A DNA stretch of 64,000 nucleotides from Azophilus sp026709365 (GCA_965200175.1 OZ241345.1:1178001-1242000), one strand, 5' to 3'; counted from the stretch's first letter, positions 16,316 through 25,169 are shown. Notes: generated by a model not told the origin, from the letters alone. Made by a program: numbers and translations.

Positions 16316-16996
16316 ATGACCGACGATGAATTGAAGGCGCTCGTTGCCGGACTGGCGGCGGCGCAGGACCGGACCGACGCCCAACTGGCCAAGACCGACG
16401 CCCAACTGGCCCGAACTGACGCCCAACTGGCCCGAACTGACGCCCTACTGGCCGAAACCGCCGCTCAACTGGCCCGGACCGACGCCCAACTGGCTCGGAC
16501 CGACGCCCAACTGGCCCGGACCGACGCCCAACTGGCCCGAACCGACGCCAAGCTGGACCGGACCGACGCCAAGCTGGACCGTCTGGCGGCCATGTACGGC
16601 GGTGTCGGCAACAACCAGGGCGCGGTGGCCGAGGAGTTCTACTACAACTCCCTCAAGGCCGACCCGGTGCTGGACGGGATGCGCTTCGACTTCGTTGACC
16701 GCAACGTCACCCGCAGCCGCGCCGGCCTGGAGGACGAGTTCGACCTGCTGCTGGTCAATGGCCGGGCGGTGTTCGTGGTGGAAGTGAAGTACAAGGCGCA
16801 CGAACAGGATCTCGGGCGCCTGCTGGACGAGAAGGCGCCGAACTTCCGGCGCCTGTTCCCCGAGCATGCCGAGCGTCGGCAGCGCTGGGGGCTGGCCACC
16901 TTCCACATCCACGAGGGGCTCAAGCGGGCGGCCCTGGAGCGGGGGGTGAGCGTGCTGCAGCGCAGGGGCGACGTGATCGAAACCCTGGCGGCCTGA
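16316..16996 (+). CDS. Coiled-coil protein with C-terminal PD-(D/E)XK nuclease-like domain
   Basis: This 226-aa protein has an N-terminal run of eleven seven-residue repeats (consensus TDAQLAR, residues about 20-96), encoded by near-identical 21-bp DNA repeats and predicted to form a coiled coil. The C-terminal part (residues about 100-226) contains GLEDEFDLLLVNGRAVFVVE followed by VKYK. The spaced Asp and E-x-K match the PD-(D/E)XK nuclease core seen in DUF3782-type proteins. The role is unknown; DNA binding or cleavage is inferred from the fold only. It has its own candidate promoter and no functional neighbours. Repeat number may vary between strains without changing frame. Confidence 0.75.
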   Translation: MTDDELKALVAGLAAAQDRTDAQLAKTDAQLARTDAQLARTDALLAETAAQLARTDAQLARTDAQLARTDAQLARTDAKLDRTDAKLDRLAAMYGGVGNNQGAVAEEFYYNSLKADPVLDGMRFDFVDRNVTRSRAGLEDEFDLLLVNGRAVFVVEVKYKAHEQDLGRLLDEKAPNFRRLFPEHAERRQRWGLATFHIHEGLKRAALERGVSVLQRRGDVIETLAA

Positions 16997-17322
16997 CCGG
17001 TCGCCCGCGCACCGGCCATGCAACCGCAGCTGCCCCGCCGTCCCGCCAACGAGGGTGGCTGCCAACGGCCCCTTCGCCCCCGGCTCGGAGCCGTCATCAG
17101 GATGCGCCGCTCCATTGGCGAGCGCGCCGATCCATGTTCGCGCTGGTTCGCAATGGCCCCGGCGACGGGCTTGGCCGTGACGGATGGCTTTGCGGTTGCG
17201 GCGCCGGTCAAGGGCAGCAACTTCATGGCGTCCCCGGCCGGCCTGCCGGATCGTTTGGATGAAGCCCTGTGCCTGCCGTCGCCACGCACGGGCTGGGATT
17301 TTTGAGCGTCGGGAACCGCTTG
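16997..17322. other. Intergenic region upstream of rsgA, no gene recognised
   Basis: About 325 GC-rich bases without a recognisable gene or repeat. Open frames on both strands cross it (for example 17018-17305 +), but their translations show no domain and are Ala/Pro/Arg-rich. It might hold a decayed gene. Nothing definite can be seen. Confidence 0.4.
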
Positions 17323-18264
17323 ATGCACCTCGGCTGGGGGCCGTTCTTTGCCGACCAGCTTCGCCCGGGGGATGGTGCGCCGGGGCGCATCATGGCCATG
17401 GAACGCACCGGCGCGCGCATCGCGCTGGGCGACCGTGAACGAACGGCGCCCTTGGGCGGGCGCTGGTACCGTTTGGCCCCGGAACATCGGCCCACCGTTG
17501 GCGACTGGGTGGTGTTTGACTTGGCCGGCGGGCGCATTGAGCGACTGCTGGAGCGCAAAACCGTTCTCCAGCGCGTTGGCGCCGGCACTCGGGCCGAGAT
17601 CCAGTTGCTGGGCGCCAACATCGACACGCTGTTCATCGTTGCCGCTTGCCATGAAGCACTCAATCTCGCCCGGATCGAACGCTACCTCAATCTCGCGGAG
17701 CAGGCCGGCATCTTGGCCGTGCTGGTGCTGACCAAGCGGGACCTGGCCGCGGCGCCCGAAGGGCAAGTCCAAAAGGCTCGCGATCTGCGGCCGGATGTGC
17801 GCATCGAGTGCGTGGATGCGCGCAGTGCCGAGTCGGTCAGGGCGTTGGCCCCTTGGGGGCGGCCGGGGGCGACCATCGCGCTCGCCGGCCCGAGCGGCGT
17901 CGGCAAGTCCACCTTGGTCAACACGCTGAGCGGCGCACCGATCCAAGCCACGGGAACCATCCGCCAAGGCGACGGCAAAGGCCGCCACACCACCACTCGG
18001 CGCTCCCTGCATCTGCTGCCCGCGGGCGGCTTGCTGCTCGATGCGCCCGGCCTGCGGGAACTGAGGATTCCCGCCGCTGCGCAAGGGGATGTTGCCGAAG
18101 TGCTTGCGGCCGTGGAGGCCTTGGCCAAAAAATGCCGCTTCGCCAACTGCCGCCACGGCGCCGAGCCCGATTGCGCCGTTCGGGCGGCCGTCGCCGCCGG
18201 CCAACTCGACCCGCACCGGCTGGACCGCTACCGAGCGCTCAAGAGCGAACTGGCCCGACGCTGA
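17323..18264 (+). CDS. rsgA: Ribosome small subunit-dependent GTPase A
   Basis: This circularly permuted GTPase assists late 30S ribosome assembly. The 313-aa protein starts at ATG 17323 (MHLGWGPFFADQL, the usual N-terminus for the family); GTG 17269 is a longer option. Order of elements: OB-fold (LGGRWYRLAPEHRPTVGDWV), G4 (LVLTKRDL), G1/P-loop (AGPSGVGKSTLVN), G2 (KGRHTTTRR), G3 (DAPGLREL) and the zinc knuckle CRFANCRHGAEPDC. G4 comes before G1, which confirms the permutation. Confidence 0.95.
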   Translation: MHLGWGPFFADQLRPGDGAPGRIMAMERTGARIALGDRERTAPLGGRWYRLAPEHRPTVGDWVVFDLAGGRIERLLERKTVLQRVGAGTRAEIQLLGANIDTLFIVAACHEALNLARIERYLNLAEQAGILAVLVLTKRDLAAAPEGQVQKARDLRPDVRIECVDARSAESVRALAPWGRPGATIALAGPSGVGKSTLVNTLSGAPIQATGTIRQGDGKGRHTTTRRSLHLLPAGGLLLDAPGLRELRIPAAAQGDVAEVLAAVEALAKKCRFANCRHGAEPDCAVRAAVAAGQLDPHRLDRYRALKSELARR

Positions 18265-18330
18265 CCGTCGCCGTCGGCGGCCATCTTCAGGCCTAGGCGC
18301 GACGGCGCAGGATCCTAGGGAGCCGTCCTG

Positions 18331-18390
18331 TCCCACGAGCGCGGAGTTTCGCGTCAGCGAAACTCCATCCGCGCCCGCTTCACGGGTGCG
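18331..18390 (+). repeat. Interspersed palindromic repeat, copy g (leader absent)
   Basis: CCCACGAGCGC precedes GGAGTTTCGC-GTCA-GCGAAACTCC (four-base-loop subtype). A decayed second hairpin follows, GCGCCCGCTTCACGGGTGCGC. It lies between rsgA and folE2. Confidence 0.8.
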
Positions 18391-18436
18391 CGGGCTCAAG
18401 AAACCCAGCGCACCGGACCCACGCAACGCGCGCGCC

Positions 18437-18466
18437 TTTCGGGATGGCGTCCCAGTCAAGTACAAT
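18437..18466 (+). promoter_or_regulatory. Candidate promoter upstream of folE2
   Basis: TTTCGG (18437-18442) and TACAAT (18461-18466) are 18 bases apart. They lie about 30 bases upstream of the folE2 ATG. The -10 is good and the -35 weak. No zinc-uptake (Zur) operator was recognised, although folE2 is Zur-controlled in some bacteria. Confidence 0.35.
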
Positions 18467-18498
18467 CAGGCTCAATGACGTTGACGGGAACTGATTGA

Positions 18499-19449
18499 AT
18501 GACCAAGCCGGAACTGGTCGCCAGCAACGACATGCCGGACATTGCCAGCCGCGAGCTGCGTCAGCCGCAGGTGGCGCTCGATTGGGTGGGCATGAGCGAC
18601 ATTCACCAGCCGTTGCTGGTGACCGATGGCGGCGCCACCCGGCAGGTACACACCAAGGTGCAGGTTTACGTGGACTTGGCGGACACCAAGGCCAAGGGCA
18701 TCCACATGTCGCGCCTCTACCTCATTCTGGATGAGCACGCGGACACCCGGCCGCTGACCGCAGCCGGGCTGAAGCTGCTGCTCGCCTCGGTGCTGGAGTC
18801 GCATCGCGGACTGTCCACGCGGGCCTTCGTGCAGTTCGAGTTCGACTACTACCTGCGCCGCAACGCGCTGGTCAGCGACCACTCCGGCTGGAACAACTAC
18901 CCGGTCACCATCAAGGGCACCCTCATTGGGGGGGAGATTCACCTGGAGTTGGGCATCGGCGTCTATTACTCGTCCACCTGCCCGTGCTCGGCGGCGCTGG
19001 CGCGGCAACTGATCCAAAACCAGTTCGAGGCGGACTTTGGTCGCCGCGGCTCCGTCAAGGCCAGCGAAGTCAAGGCTTGGCTCGGCACCGAAAACGGCAT
19101 CGTGGCCACGCCGCACAGCCAGCGCAGCATCGCCCGGCTGCTGGTCAAGCTGCGCGACGGCTTGGTGGATTTTCCGATCACCGACCTGATCGACGATGTG
19201 GAGGCCACCCTCAAGACGCCGGTGCAAACTGCGGTCAAGCGCGAGGATGAGCAGGAGTTCGCTCGGCTGAACGGCCAGAACCTCATGTTCATCGAGGACT
19301 CCGGGCGCAAGCTCAAGGCCCTGCTGCAGGAGGATGGCCGGCTCAGCGACTTCTGGGTGCGCATTGAGCACCACGAAAGCCTGCACGCCCACGATGCCGT
19401 CGGCGTGTTCACCAAGGGCGTTGACAACGGCTACCTGCCCATTCCTTGA
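18499..19449 (+). CDS. folE2: GTP cyclohydrolase FolE2 (type IB)
   Basis: This enzyme converts GTP to 7,8-dihydroneopterin triphosphate, the first step toward folate and toward queuosine-type tRNA bases. The 316-aa protein begins with MPDIASRELRQPQVALDWVGMSDIHQP, the FolE2 start region, and carries the signature YYSSTCPCSAALA with the active-site Cys. Type IB enzymes are not strictly zinc-dependent, unlike FolE. Whether a canonical folE exists cannot be judged from this window. It is followed 42 bases later by dapA. Confidence 0.92.
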   Translation: MTKPELVASNDMPDIASRELRQPQVALDWVGMSDIHQPLLVTDGGATRQVHTKVQVYVDLADTKAKGIHMSRLYLILDEHADTRPLTAAGLKLLLASVLESHRGLSTRAFVQFEFDYYLRRNALVSDHSGWNNYPVTIKGTLIGGEIHLELGIGVYYSSTCPCSAALARQLIQNQFEADFGRRGSVKASEVKAWLGTENGIVATPHSQRSIARLLVKLRDGLVDFPITDLIDDVEATLKTPVQTAVKREDEQEFARLNGQNLMFIEDSGRKLKALLQEDGRLSDFWVRIEHHESLHAHDAVGVFTKGVDNGYLPIP

Positions 19450-19491
19450 CGAAAGCCGGGTTCAGCTGATGCGACTTCTATGGGACGACCC

Positions 19492-20364
19492 ATGCTGAGC
19501 GGCAGCATTGTTGCGCTGGTCACGCCGATGACCGCTTCCGGGGCGCTCGATTGGGATGCCCTTGAGCGGCTGGTCGCTTGGCATCTCGAAAGCGGCACCG
19601 GCGGCATTGTGCCCATGGGCACGACCGGTGAATCCGCCACCTTGACGACCGCTGAGCACCTTGAGGTCATTCGCCGCGTGATTGCGCTGGTCGATGGCCA
19701 AGTGCCGGTCATTGCCGGCACCGGCAGCAATTCGACCGATGAGGCCATCCACCAAACGCAGGAGGCGGAGCGCGAGGGCGCCGACGCCTGCCTGGTCGTC
19801 ACGCCCTACTACAACAAACCCACCCAGGAAGGCCTTTACCACCACTACAGGGCCATCGCCGATGCCAGCGGCGTGCCCTTGGTGCTGTACAACGTGCCGC
19901 CGCGCACCGCCTGCGACATGCTGCCCGCCACGGTGGCCCGCTTGGCGGCAATCGACAACATCGTCGGCATCAAGGAGGCCTCCGGGGATCCTAGCCGCAT
20001 AGGGGAACTGCGCCGCCTGTGCGGTGCCGACTTCATCCTGCTGTCCGGCGAGGACGCGCAGACTTATGAGATGCTGCAACTGGGCGCGGTCGGCGCGATA
20101 TCGGTCACCGCCAACGTGCTGCCGCGGCGGATGGCGGCGTTCTGCGGCGCTTGGCTGGCTGGCGAGCGTGGGCGGGCCGCAGCCTTAGACGCCGAACTGC
20201 AGCCCGTGCATGATGCACTGTTTGTCGAGACCAGCCCGTCGCCGGTCAAGTGGGCGCTGCATGCCTTGGGCCGGATCGACTCCGGCATTCGCCTGCCGTT
20301 GCTGCCGCTGTCGGAAGGTCGGCGCGCCGAGGTCATGGCCGCCGTCACTGCGGTTCGGGACTGA
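19492..20364 (+). CDS. dapA: 4-hydroxy-tetrahydrodipicolinate synthase
   Basis: This enzyme condenses pyruvate and aspartate semialdehyde in the lysine/diaminopimelate pathway. The 290-aa protein starts at ATG 19492 (MLSGSIVALVTPM, aligned with the E. coli start); ATG 19480 adds four residues. Signatures are GTGGIVPMGTTGESATL, VVTPYYNKPTQEGLYHHY with the proton-relay Tyr, YNVPPRTACDM, and VGIKEASGDP with the Schiff-base Lys. It lies next to bamC, as in E. coli (dapA-bamC). Confidence 0.96.
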   Translation: MLSGSIVALVTPMTASGALDWDALERLVAWHLESGTGGIVPMGTTGESATLTTAEHLEVIRRVIALVDGQVPVIAGTGSNSTDEAIHQTQEAEREGADACLVVTPYYNKPTQEGLYHHYRAIADASGVPLVLYNVPPRTACDMLPATVARLAAIDNIVGIKEASGDPSRIGELRRLCGADFILLSGEDAQTYEMLQLGAVGAISVTANVLPRRMAAFCGAWLAGERGRAAALDAELQPVHDALFVETSPSPVKWALHALGRIDSGIRLPLLPLSEGRRAEVMAAVTAVRD

Positions 20365-20367
20365 CTC

Positions 20368-21477
20368 GTGGCCAAGGCCGCCTCCGCATTCCTGCTGCTG
20401 CTTACCCTCGGCGGTTGCGGCTGGTTCTCCGATGACCGGGGCTTCTTCGTCAATCGAGCCGATGACTACATCGACGCCCGGCAGGCGCCTCGGTTGGTCA
20501 TTCCGGAGGATCTGGGCGAAGCCCTCGAGGATCCATTTCCCATTCCCCCTGTGCCCGCCCAGGAAAAGCCCCGTTTCTTTCCGGGCCGCGCGCCCCTGCC
20601 GGACGCCATCTACGCCAACGACAACCGCGACGCGATCCGCATCCAGCGGCTTGGCGAGCGCATCTGGCTGGTGGTGCCGGAGGCGCCCGCCACCGTGTGG
20701 CCGAAAATCAAGCAGTTTCTGGCGGAAAACGGCGTTGGGGTGGCCGCTGAGCGGCCCGGCCGCGGGCGCATCACCACCGAATGGCTCAGCATTGCCGACG
20801 AGTCCTATCGGGATGTGGTCCGCACCCTGCTGCAGGAGGTGAAATCGACGGTTGGGGAAGCCGAACGGGACCGCCTGCTGCTGCAGGTCGAGCAGGGCTT
20901 GAGGGAGTTGACCTCGGAAGTTCACATGCGCCACCAAGTGGATTCGGGAGCTGGCTTGGCGCAGGAAGCGCCTGCGGACTTGGGCCAACTGACCTCCGGG
21001 TTGGTTGAGGTGGAGCGGCGCCTGCTCAACGAGCTCGGTGCCTACATCGCCGCCCGGGTGGCCGAGCAGACCGTATCCATGGTGGCTCAGGAAATCGCTG
21101 GCCAGGCCAAGTCCGAGCTCGGCAGGGATGAAGCGGGCCAGCCCGTGTTGAGGCTGTTCCTCGACGAGGAGCGGGCTTGGGCGACGCTGGCGCAGGCGCT
21201 CGACAACGCCGGCGTCGAAGTTCTCGAAACCGATCGCCAAGCGAGGGTCCATCACATCCGCATTCCGGATGAGGTGCTGCTCGGCGAGGAGAAGCCGGGG
21301 TTTTTCCGGCGTCTTTTCGCCTCGCGCGGCGGTGGCGGCGCGCCGGAGGTGCAGCTGCGCTTGAATCAGGCGGAAGATGGCCACTACACGTTGAGCGTAT
21401 CGGGCCACGAGGGCCAATCGGTGCCCGCGGAGTTCGCCCAGCAGGTGTTGGTCCTGGTTCGCGAGTTTTCCGCCTGA
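20368..21477 (+). CDS. bamC: Outer membrane protein assembly factor BamC (lipoprotein)
   Basis: This accessory lipoprotein of the BAM complex has 369 aa from GTG 20368, 3 bases after the dapA stop. The lipobox is LTLGGC. The early segment DDYIDARQAPRLVIPEDL matches the BamC N-terminal lasso that contacts BamD. Two helix-grip domains follow (about residues 95-190 and 245-365: RIWLVVPEAPATVWPKIKQFL and LFLDEERAWATLAQALDNAGVEV). The stretch between them is longer and more charged than in E. coli. Identification rests on these segments plus the dapA neighbour. Confidence 0.9.
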   Translation: MAKAASAFLLLLTLGGCGWFSDDRGFFVNRADDYIDARQAPRLVIPEDLGEALEDPFPIPPVPAQEKPRFFPGRAPLPDAIYANDNRDAIRIQRLGERIWLVVPEAPATVWPKIKQFLAENGVGVAAERPGRGRITTEWLSIADESYRDVVRTLLQEVKSTVGEAERDRLLLQVEQGLRELTSEVHMRHQVDSGAGLAQEAPADLGQLTSGLVEVERRLLNELGAYIAARVAEQTVSMVAQEIAGQAKSELGRDEAGQPVLRLFLDEERAWATLAQALDNAGVEVLETDRQARVHHIRIPDEVLLGEEKPGFFRRLFASRGGGGAPEVQLRLNQAEDGHYTLSVSGHEGQSVPAEFAQQVLVLVREFSA

Positions 21478-21550
21478 GCGGCTTGGCTTGCTTCGGACCC
21501 GCGCCCCCCGCATGGCGTCAGCCCATTAAACCTTGAGGAACGACAGAGCA

Positions 21551-22396
21551 GTGGAGCACGCATTCAACGTCACCCCCAACTCCTTTCAGGCCGACGTGGT
21601 GGAACGGTCCGCCGCCGTGCCGGTGGTGCTGCTGTTCTGGGCCGACCAGTCCGCGCCCGCGGCCGCCGCCAAGCGTCAAATGGAGCAATTGGTCGGCCAG
21701 TATGGCGGCAAGGTGTTGCTTGGCTTGGTGGATGTGGCCGCCGATCCCACCTTGGCCCAGCACCTTCGGGTGCAGGCGCTGCCCAGCCTGCGAGTGATCG
21801 ACAAGGGGCAGATTGCCCATCAGCTCGAAGGTCCTCAGCCGGAACAGGCGCTGCGGTCACTGTTCGATCAGCTCACCATGTCCGCGGGCGATGTCATCAA
21901 GGCCCAGCTCGGCCAGTACTTGGAGCACGGCGATTTCAAGAGCGCCGCGGGGTTTCTTCGCCAAGCCATTGCGGAGGAGCCCAACAACGCCTCGTTCCGC
22001 GTCGAACTGGCCGATGTGCTGGTTCGGCAGGGCGACCTGAAAGAAGCCCGCAAGGCTTTGGACGCCGTGGCGGCGGATGCGCCTGAACGGGATCGGCCGG
22101 AAACCCGGCTGGCGTTGGCCGATGAAGCCGCCGCCCTGCCGCCGCGCAAGCAGTTGGCGCGCAACCTCTCCGATGAGCCGGAGGACATCGAAGCCCTCCA
22201 CCAGTTGGCCATCGTGGAAGCCGCCGCCGGGAACTTCGAGGCTGCCTTGGAGAGCGCCCTAAAGGTGCTGCAAACGGATCGCGCCTACGGCGACGATATC
22301 GGGCGCCGCACCATGATCCGCATCTTTACGGTGCTCGGCAAAGGCAACGAACTGGCTAACGGCTACCGGCGCCGGATGTTCAACTTCATGCACTGA
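21551..22396 (+). CDS. YbbN/CnoX-like thioredoxin-fold TPR protein
   Basis: This 281-aa protein has an N-terminal thioredoxin fold (residues about 1-110: VVLLFWADQSAPAAAAKRQMEQLV ... VQALPSLRVIDKGQI) and a C-terminal TPR region (YLEHGDFKSAAGFLRQAIAEEPNNASFRVELADVL and following). The thioredoxin active site has lost both Cys (WADQSAPA instead of WCGPC), which suits the redox co-chaperone group YbbN/CnoX rather than a reductase. GTG 21551 has GAGGA upstream; TTG 21533 is a longer option. It probably works with chaperones on unfolded proteins, by family. Confidence 0.85.
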   Translation: MEHAFNVTPNSFQADVVERSAAVPVVLLFWADQSAPAAAAKRQMEQLVGQYGGKVLLGLVDVAADPTLAQHLRVQALPSLRVIDKGQIAHQLEGPQPEQALRSLFDQLTMSAGDVIKAQLGQYLEHGDFKSAAGFLRQAIAEEPNNASFRVELADVLVRQGDLKEARKALDAVAADAPERDRPETRLALADEAAALPPRKQLARNLSDEPEDIEALHQLAIVEAAAGNFEAALESALKVLQTDRAYGDDIGRRTMIRIFTVLGKGNELANGYRRRMFNFMH

Positions 22397-22414
22397 CACC
22401 AATCGGGGCGTGGA

Positions 22415-23050
22415 ATGAACCGGCAGGCTTGGGATAGTTTGCTTCGCAGGAAGGAAAAGGAACTCGGCTTCTCCGAGGGCTACAAGTTCGTGTATGGGCC
22501 TTGGGACACGCTCAGCGGGGCTGAAGTGGCGTTTCCATCGCTCAATCCCGGCAAGGCACCGGACAAAGCGGACAAACGAACCGTCTCTGACGAGCGCGGC
22601 AACTCTTACGAGATGGAGCGTTGCATGACTAAATCGCCGACAACGGATCCGTTCCTGCGCCTCGCGGAAGTCCTCGGCCGTCACCCAGCGGACACTCTTA
22701 CGGGCGTTGCCGCTCCATTTCGGTCCGACAATTGGAAGGGCTTGTCCCGCTCCCAACGGACTGCTTCGCTTGAATTGGGCCGTTACTTCTGGAGAGTTCC
22801 GCTCAACCAGCGGAGCCTGACAGCGATTGTGGCTAGCTCCAATCAAGCGGCCAAGCTTGCGGTGGAGGTCACCGAAGCATCGCGTAAGCCTGAAACGATA
22901 GCGGCCGGGTGGGGAAACACCAAGTTGCGCCACCATCGCTTTGGAGATGGGAAGTTCGTGCTGCACTTACCGCATCTTTCCCGCTTCAAGCTGCTAGGTC
23001 GGAAGCGGTCGAAGCAGCTGCTGCGTGAAGCGCTCAGGGGAGCGCTGTGA
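22415..23050 (+). CDS. Uncharacterised protein, possible uracil-DNA-glycosylase-like fold
   Basis: This 211-aa protein was not recognised with certainty. It has a SLNPG segment at about residues 42-46 and a C-terminal HLPHLSRF segment. In uracil-DNA-glycosylase superfamily members, comparable N-P and H-P-S segments form the pocket, so a relation is possible but speculative. By eye its base composition is less GC-rich than its neighbours, hinting at horizontal transfer. It starts at ATG 22415 and overlaps the glutamine synthetase gene by 4 bases (GTGA), so the two are translationally coupled. Confidence 0.65.
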   Translation: MNRQAWDSLLRRKEKELGFSEGYKFVYGPWDTLSGAEVAFPSLNPGKAPDKADKRTVSDERGNSYEMERCMTKSPTTDPFLRLAEVLGRHPADTLTGVAAPFRSDNWKGLSRSQRTASLELGRYFWRVPLNQRSLTAIVASSNQAAKLAVEVTEASRKPETIAAGWGNTKLRHHRFGDGKFVLHLPHLSRFKLLGRKRSKQLLREALRGAL

Positions 23051-24414
23051 TCGAGACCCTGACGGAAAAACTCGCAGGCTACCGTGAGCGGGGCGCACAT
23101 CGGGTCAAGGTTGGCCTGACCGATGTTGATGGCGTCATTCGCGGCAAATACGTCAGCTTGGAGAAGTTCGAGTCGCTGATGGAGAAGGGTGGCGGCTTCT
23201 GCGACTGCGTCTTCGGCTGGGATGTTGACGATCAGCTTTACGACGAGGGCGGCTACACGGGCTGGCACACCGGTTTCCCCGACGCCGCGTACCGTCTGGT
23301 GACGGACTCCGAGCGTTGGCTGGCCGAGGAGGGCTGCCCCTACTTCATCGGCGAGTTCGTGGGCACCGAGGGCGAACCCCATCCACTGTGTCCGCGCACC
23401 CGGCTCAAGGAGATGCTTGACCGGCTGGCGGAGCGGGGCCTCGGGCTGGTGTCGGGCTTCGAGTACGAGTTCTTTGTCTTTGAGGAAACGCCGCACAGCA
23501 TTCGGGAGAAGGGCTACCGGAACCTAAGGCCGCTGACGCCGGGCAACTTCGGCTACTCGGCGTTGCGGACTTCCGTGCGCTCGGAGCTGTTCAACGAATT
23601 AATGGACACCTGCCGGGCGCTCAGGCTGGACCTTGAGGGGCTGCACTGCGAGACCGGCCCCGGCGTTTGGGAAGCCGCCTTGGCGCCGGCGCCGGGCGTG
23701 GAGGCCGCTGACCGGGCCAACCTCTTCAAGACCTTTGCCAAGGCGTTCTTCCAGAAGCGCGGACTGATCGCCACCTTCATGGCCAAGTGGTCGATGGACC
23801 ATCCCGGCCAGAGCGGTCACTTCCACTTCAGCTTGATCGATGACCAAGGCGTCAACCGCTTCCGCGACTTGGATGCCGAACACGGCATGTCGTCCCTGCA
23901 GCGGGCGGCGGTGGCGGGCTTGGAGCGTCATCTCGGCGACTACTTGGCGCTGCTTGCGCCTACCGTCAACAGCTACGCCCGATTGGTCAAGGGCGCTTGG
24001 GCGCCGACCGCGGCCACCTGGGGCGTGGAGAACCGCACCGCGGCCATTCGCGTGATTGGCGGCGGCGGGGCAAGCCAACGCATTGAGTGCCGCGTGTGCG
24101 GCGCCGACGCCAATCCCTATCTGGCGGCGGCCGCCACGTTGGCAGCCATGTGGCAGGGCATGGAGGACGGCCTCACACCCGACCTGCCCGTGGCGGGCAA
24201 TGCCTATGACGCGGAAGAGGGCCTGCCGCCGGAGCGGCGCTTCCCCGGCCAGCTTCGAGCGGCGGCGGATCGCTTCGACCGTTCCAGACACGCCCGCCGC
24301 CTGCTTGGCGACGCCTTCGTCGATCACTTTGCCATGACCCGTCGCTGGGAGTGTCGCGAACACGAGCGCCACGTCAACGACTGGCAGCTTGAACGCTACT
24401 TTGAAGTCATCTGA
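23047..24414 (+). CDS. Glutamine synthetase family protein (gamma-glutamylpolyamine synthetase-like)
   Basis: This 455-aa ATP-dependent ligase has the beta-grasp N-domain and the catalytic domain FEYEFFVFE ... HCETGPGVWEAAL ... SGHFHFSLID ... RTAAIRVIGGGGASQRIECRVCGADANPYLAAAATL, which corresponds to the GS metal, ATP and glutamate-binding motifs. The sequence follows the PuuA-like group rather than GlnA-I (no adenylylation Tyr loop seen). The next gene encodes a class I glutamine amidotransferase resembling PuuD-type enzymes, so polyamine or amine gamma-glutamylation is a reasonable inference. GTG 23047 overlaps the upstream gene. Confidence 0.88.
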   Translation: MIETLTEKLAGYRERGAHRVKVGLTDVDGVIRGKYVSLEKFESLMEKGGGFCDCVFGWDVDDQLYDEGGYTGWHTGFPDAAYRLVTDSERWLAEEGCPYFIGEFVGTEGEPHPLCPRTRLKEMLDRLAERGLGLVSGFEYEFFVFEETPHSIREKGYRNLRPLTPGNFGYSALRTSVRSELFNELMDTCRALRLDLEGLHCETGPGVWEAALAPAPGVEAADRANLFKTFAKAFFQKRGLIATFMAKWSMDHPGQSGHFHFSLIDDQGVNRFRDLDAEHGMSSLQRAAVAGLERHLGDYLALLAPTVNSYARLVKGAWAPTAATWGVENRTAAIRVIGGGGASQRIECRVCGADANPYLAAAATLAAMWQGMEDGLTPDLPVAGNAYDAEEGLPPERRFPGQLRAAADRFDRSRHARRLLGDAFVDHFAMTRRWECREHERHVNDWQLERYFEVI

Positions 24415-24440
24415 ATGTCGTTGACCGCCCGCAGGCCACC

Positions 24441-25169
24441 ATGCGCATAGGCATTCTGCAAACCGACGCCGTGCTGCCCCGTTTTCAGCCGGACCACGGC
24501 GACTATCCGGGCATGTTCATGGCGCTGTTCGATGCCGTGGGCGAGGGCCTGCCCTTGGCGTGCCAAGTGATTGACGCCCAGGCCGGCGCCTACCCGGCGC
24601 CGAACCAGTGCGACGGCTACGTCATCACCGGCAGCCGCCACAGCGTCTATGACGAGCTGCCTTGGATCGCCCGGCTGGCAGCCTTCGTTCAGTCCGCCCT
24701 TGATGCGGGAAGGCCGGTCGTCGGCATCTGCTTCGGCCACCAACTGATGGCCCACTTCTTTGGCGGACGCACCGCCAAGGCGTCGGGCTGGGCGGTGGGC
24801 GTCCATGCCAGCGAACTGCTGGTGAACGAACCTTGGCTGGCGCCGCCGGTGGACGAGTTCAGCCTGCTTTCCAGCCATCAGGATCAAGTCACCGACCTGC
24901 CGCCGGGCGCTCGGCTGATCGCCACCAACGACTTCTGCCCCGTGGCCGGGTTCACTTGCGGTGACCAGGTGCTGACCTTCCAAGGCCACCCGGAATTTCG
25001 CAAGGCCTACTCCAGAGACCTGATGAACATGCGTCGCGAGCAGCTTGGCGAGGACGTTTGGCGCGCCGGGATGGCCTCCCTTGAGGCGGAGACCCACGAG
25101 CGCTTGGTGGGGCGCTGGATTCTTAATTTTTGCCTGGCGCATCGTGGATCGACCGCCGCGTCTCTTTGA
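24441..25169 (+). CDS. Type 1 glutamine amidotransferase (GMP synthase GATase-like)
   Basis: This 242-aa class I GATase has its nucleophile Cys in VVGICFGHQLMAHFFGG and the His-x-Glu pair in LTFQGHPEFRKAYSRDLM. The free-standing domain resembles YfeJ/GuaA-like or PuuD-like hydrolases. Pairing with the glutamine synthetase-like gene suggests it removes the glutamyl group from a gamma-glutamyl intermediate. Its 3' end overlaps the next gene by 26 bases. Confidence 0.88.
   Translation: MRIGILQTDAVLPRFQPDHGDYPGMFMALFDAVGEGLPLACQVIDAQAGAYPAPNQCDGYVITGSRHSVYDELPWIARLAAFVQSALDAGRPVVGICFGHQLMAHFFGGRTAKASGWAVGVHASELLVNEPWLAPPVDEFSLLSSHQDQVTDLPPGARLIATNDFCPVAGFTCGDQVLTFQGHPEFRKAYSRDLMNMRREQLGEDVWRAGMASLEAETHERLVGRWILNFCLAHRGSTAASL

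Noticed and set aside
16376..16580. CRISPR-like array
   Set aside because: The regular 21-bp repeats have no spacers and encode heptads in frame. No cas genes are present.
16642..18465. 607-codon minus-strand frame
   Set aside because: Antisense to the coiled-coil nuclease-like gene and rsgA, and it also runs through repeat copy g.
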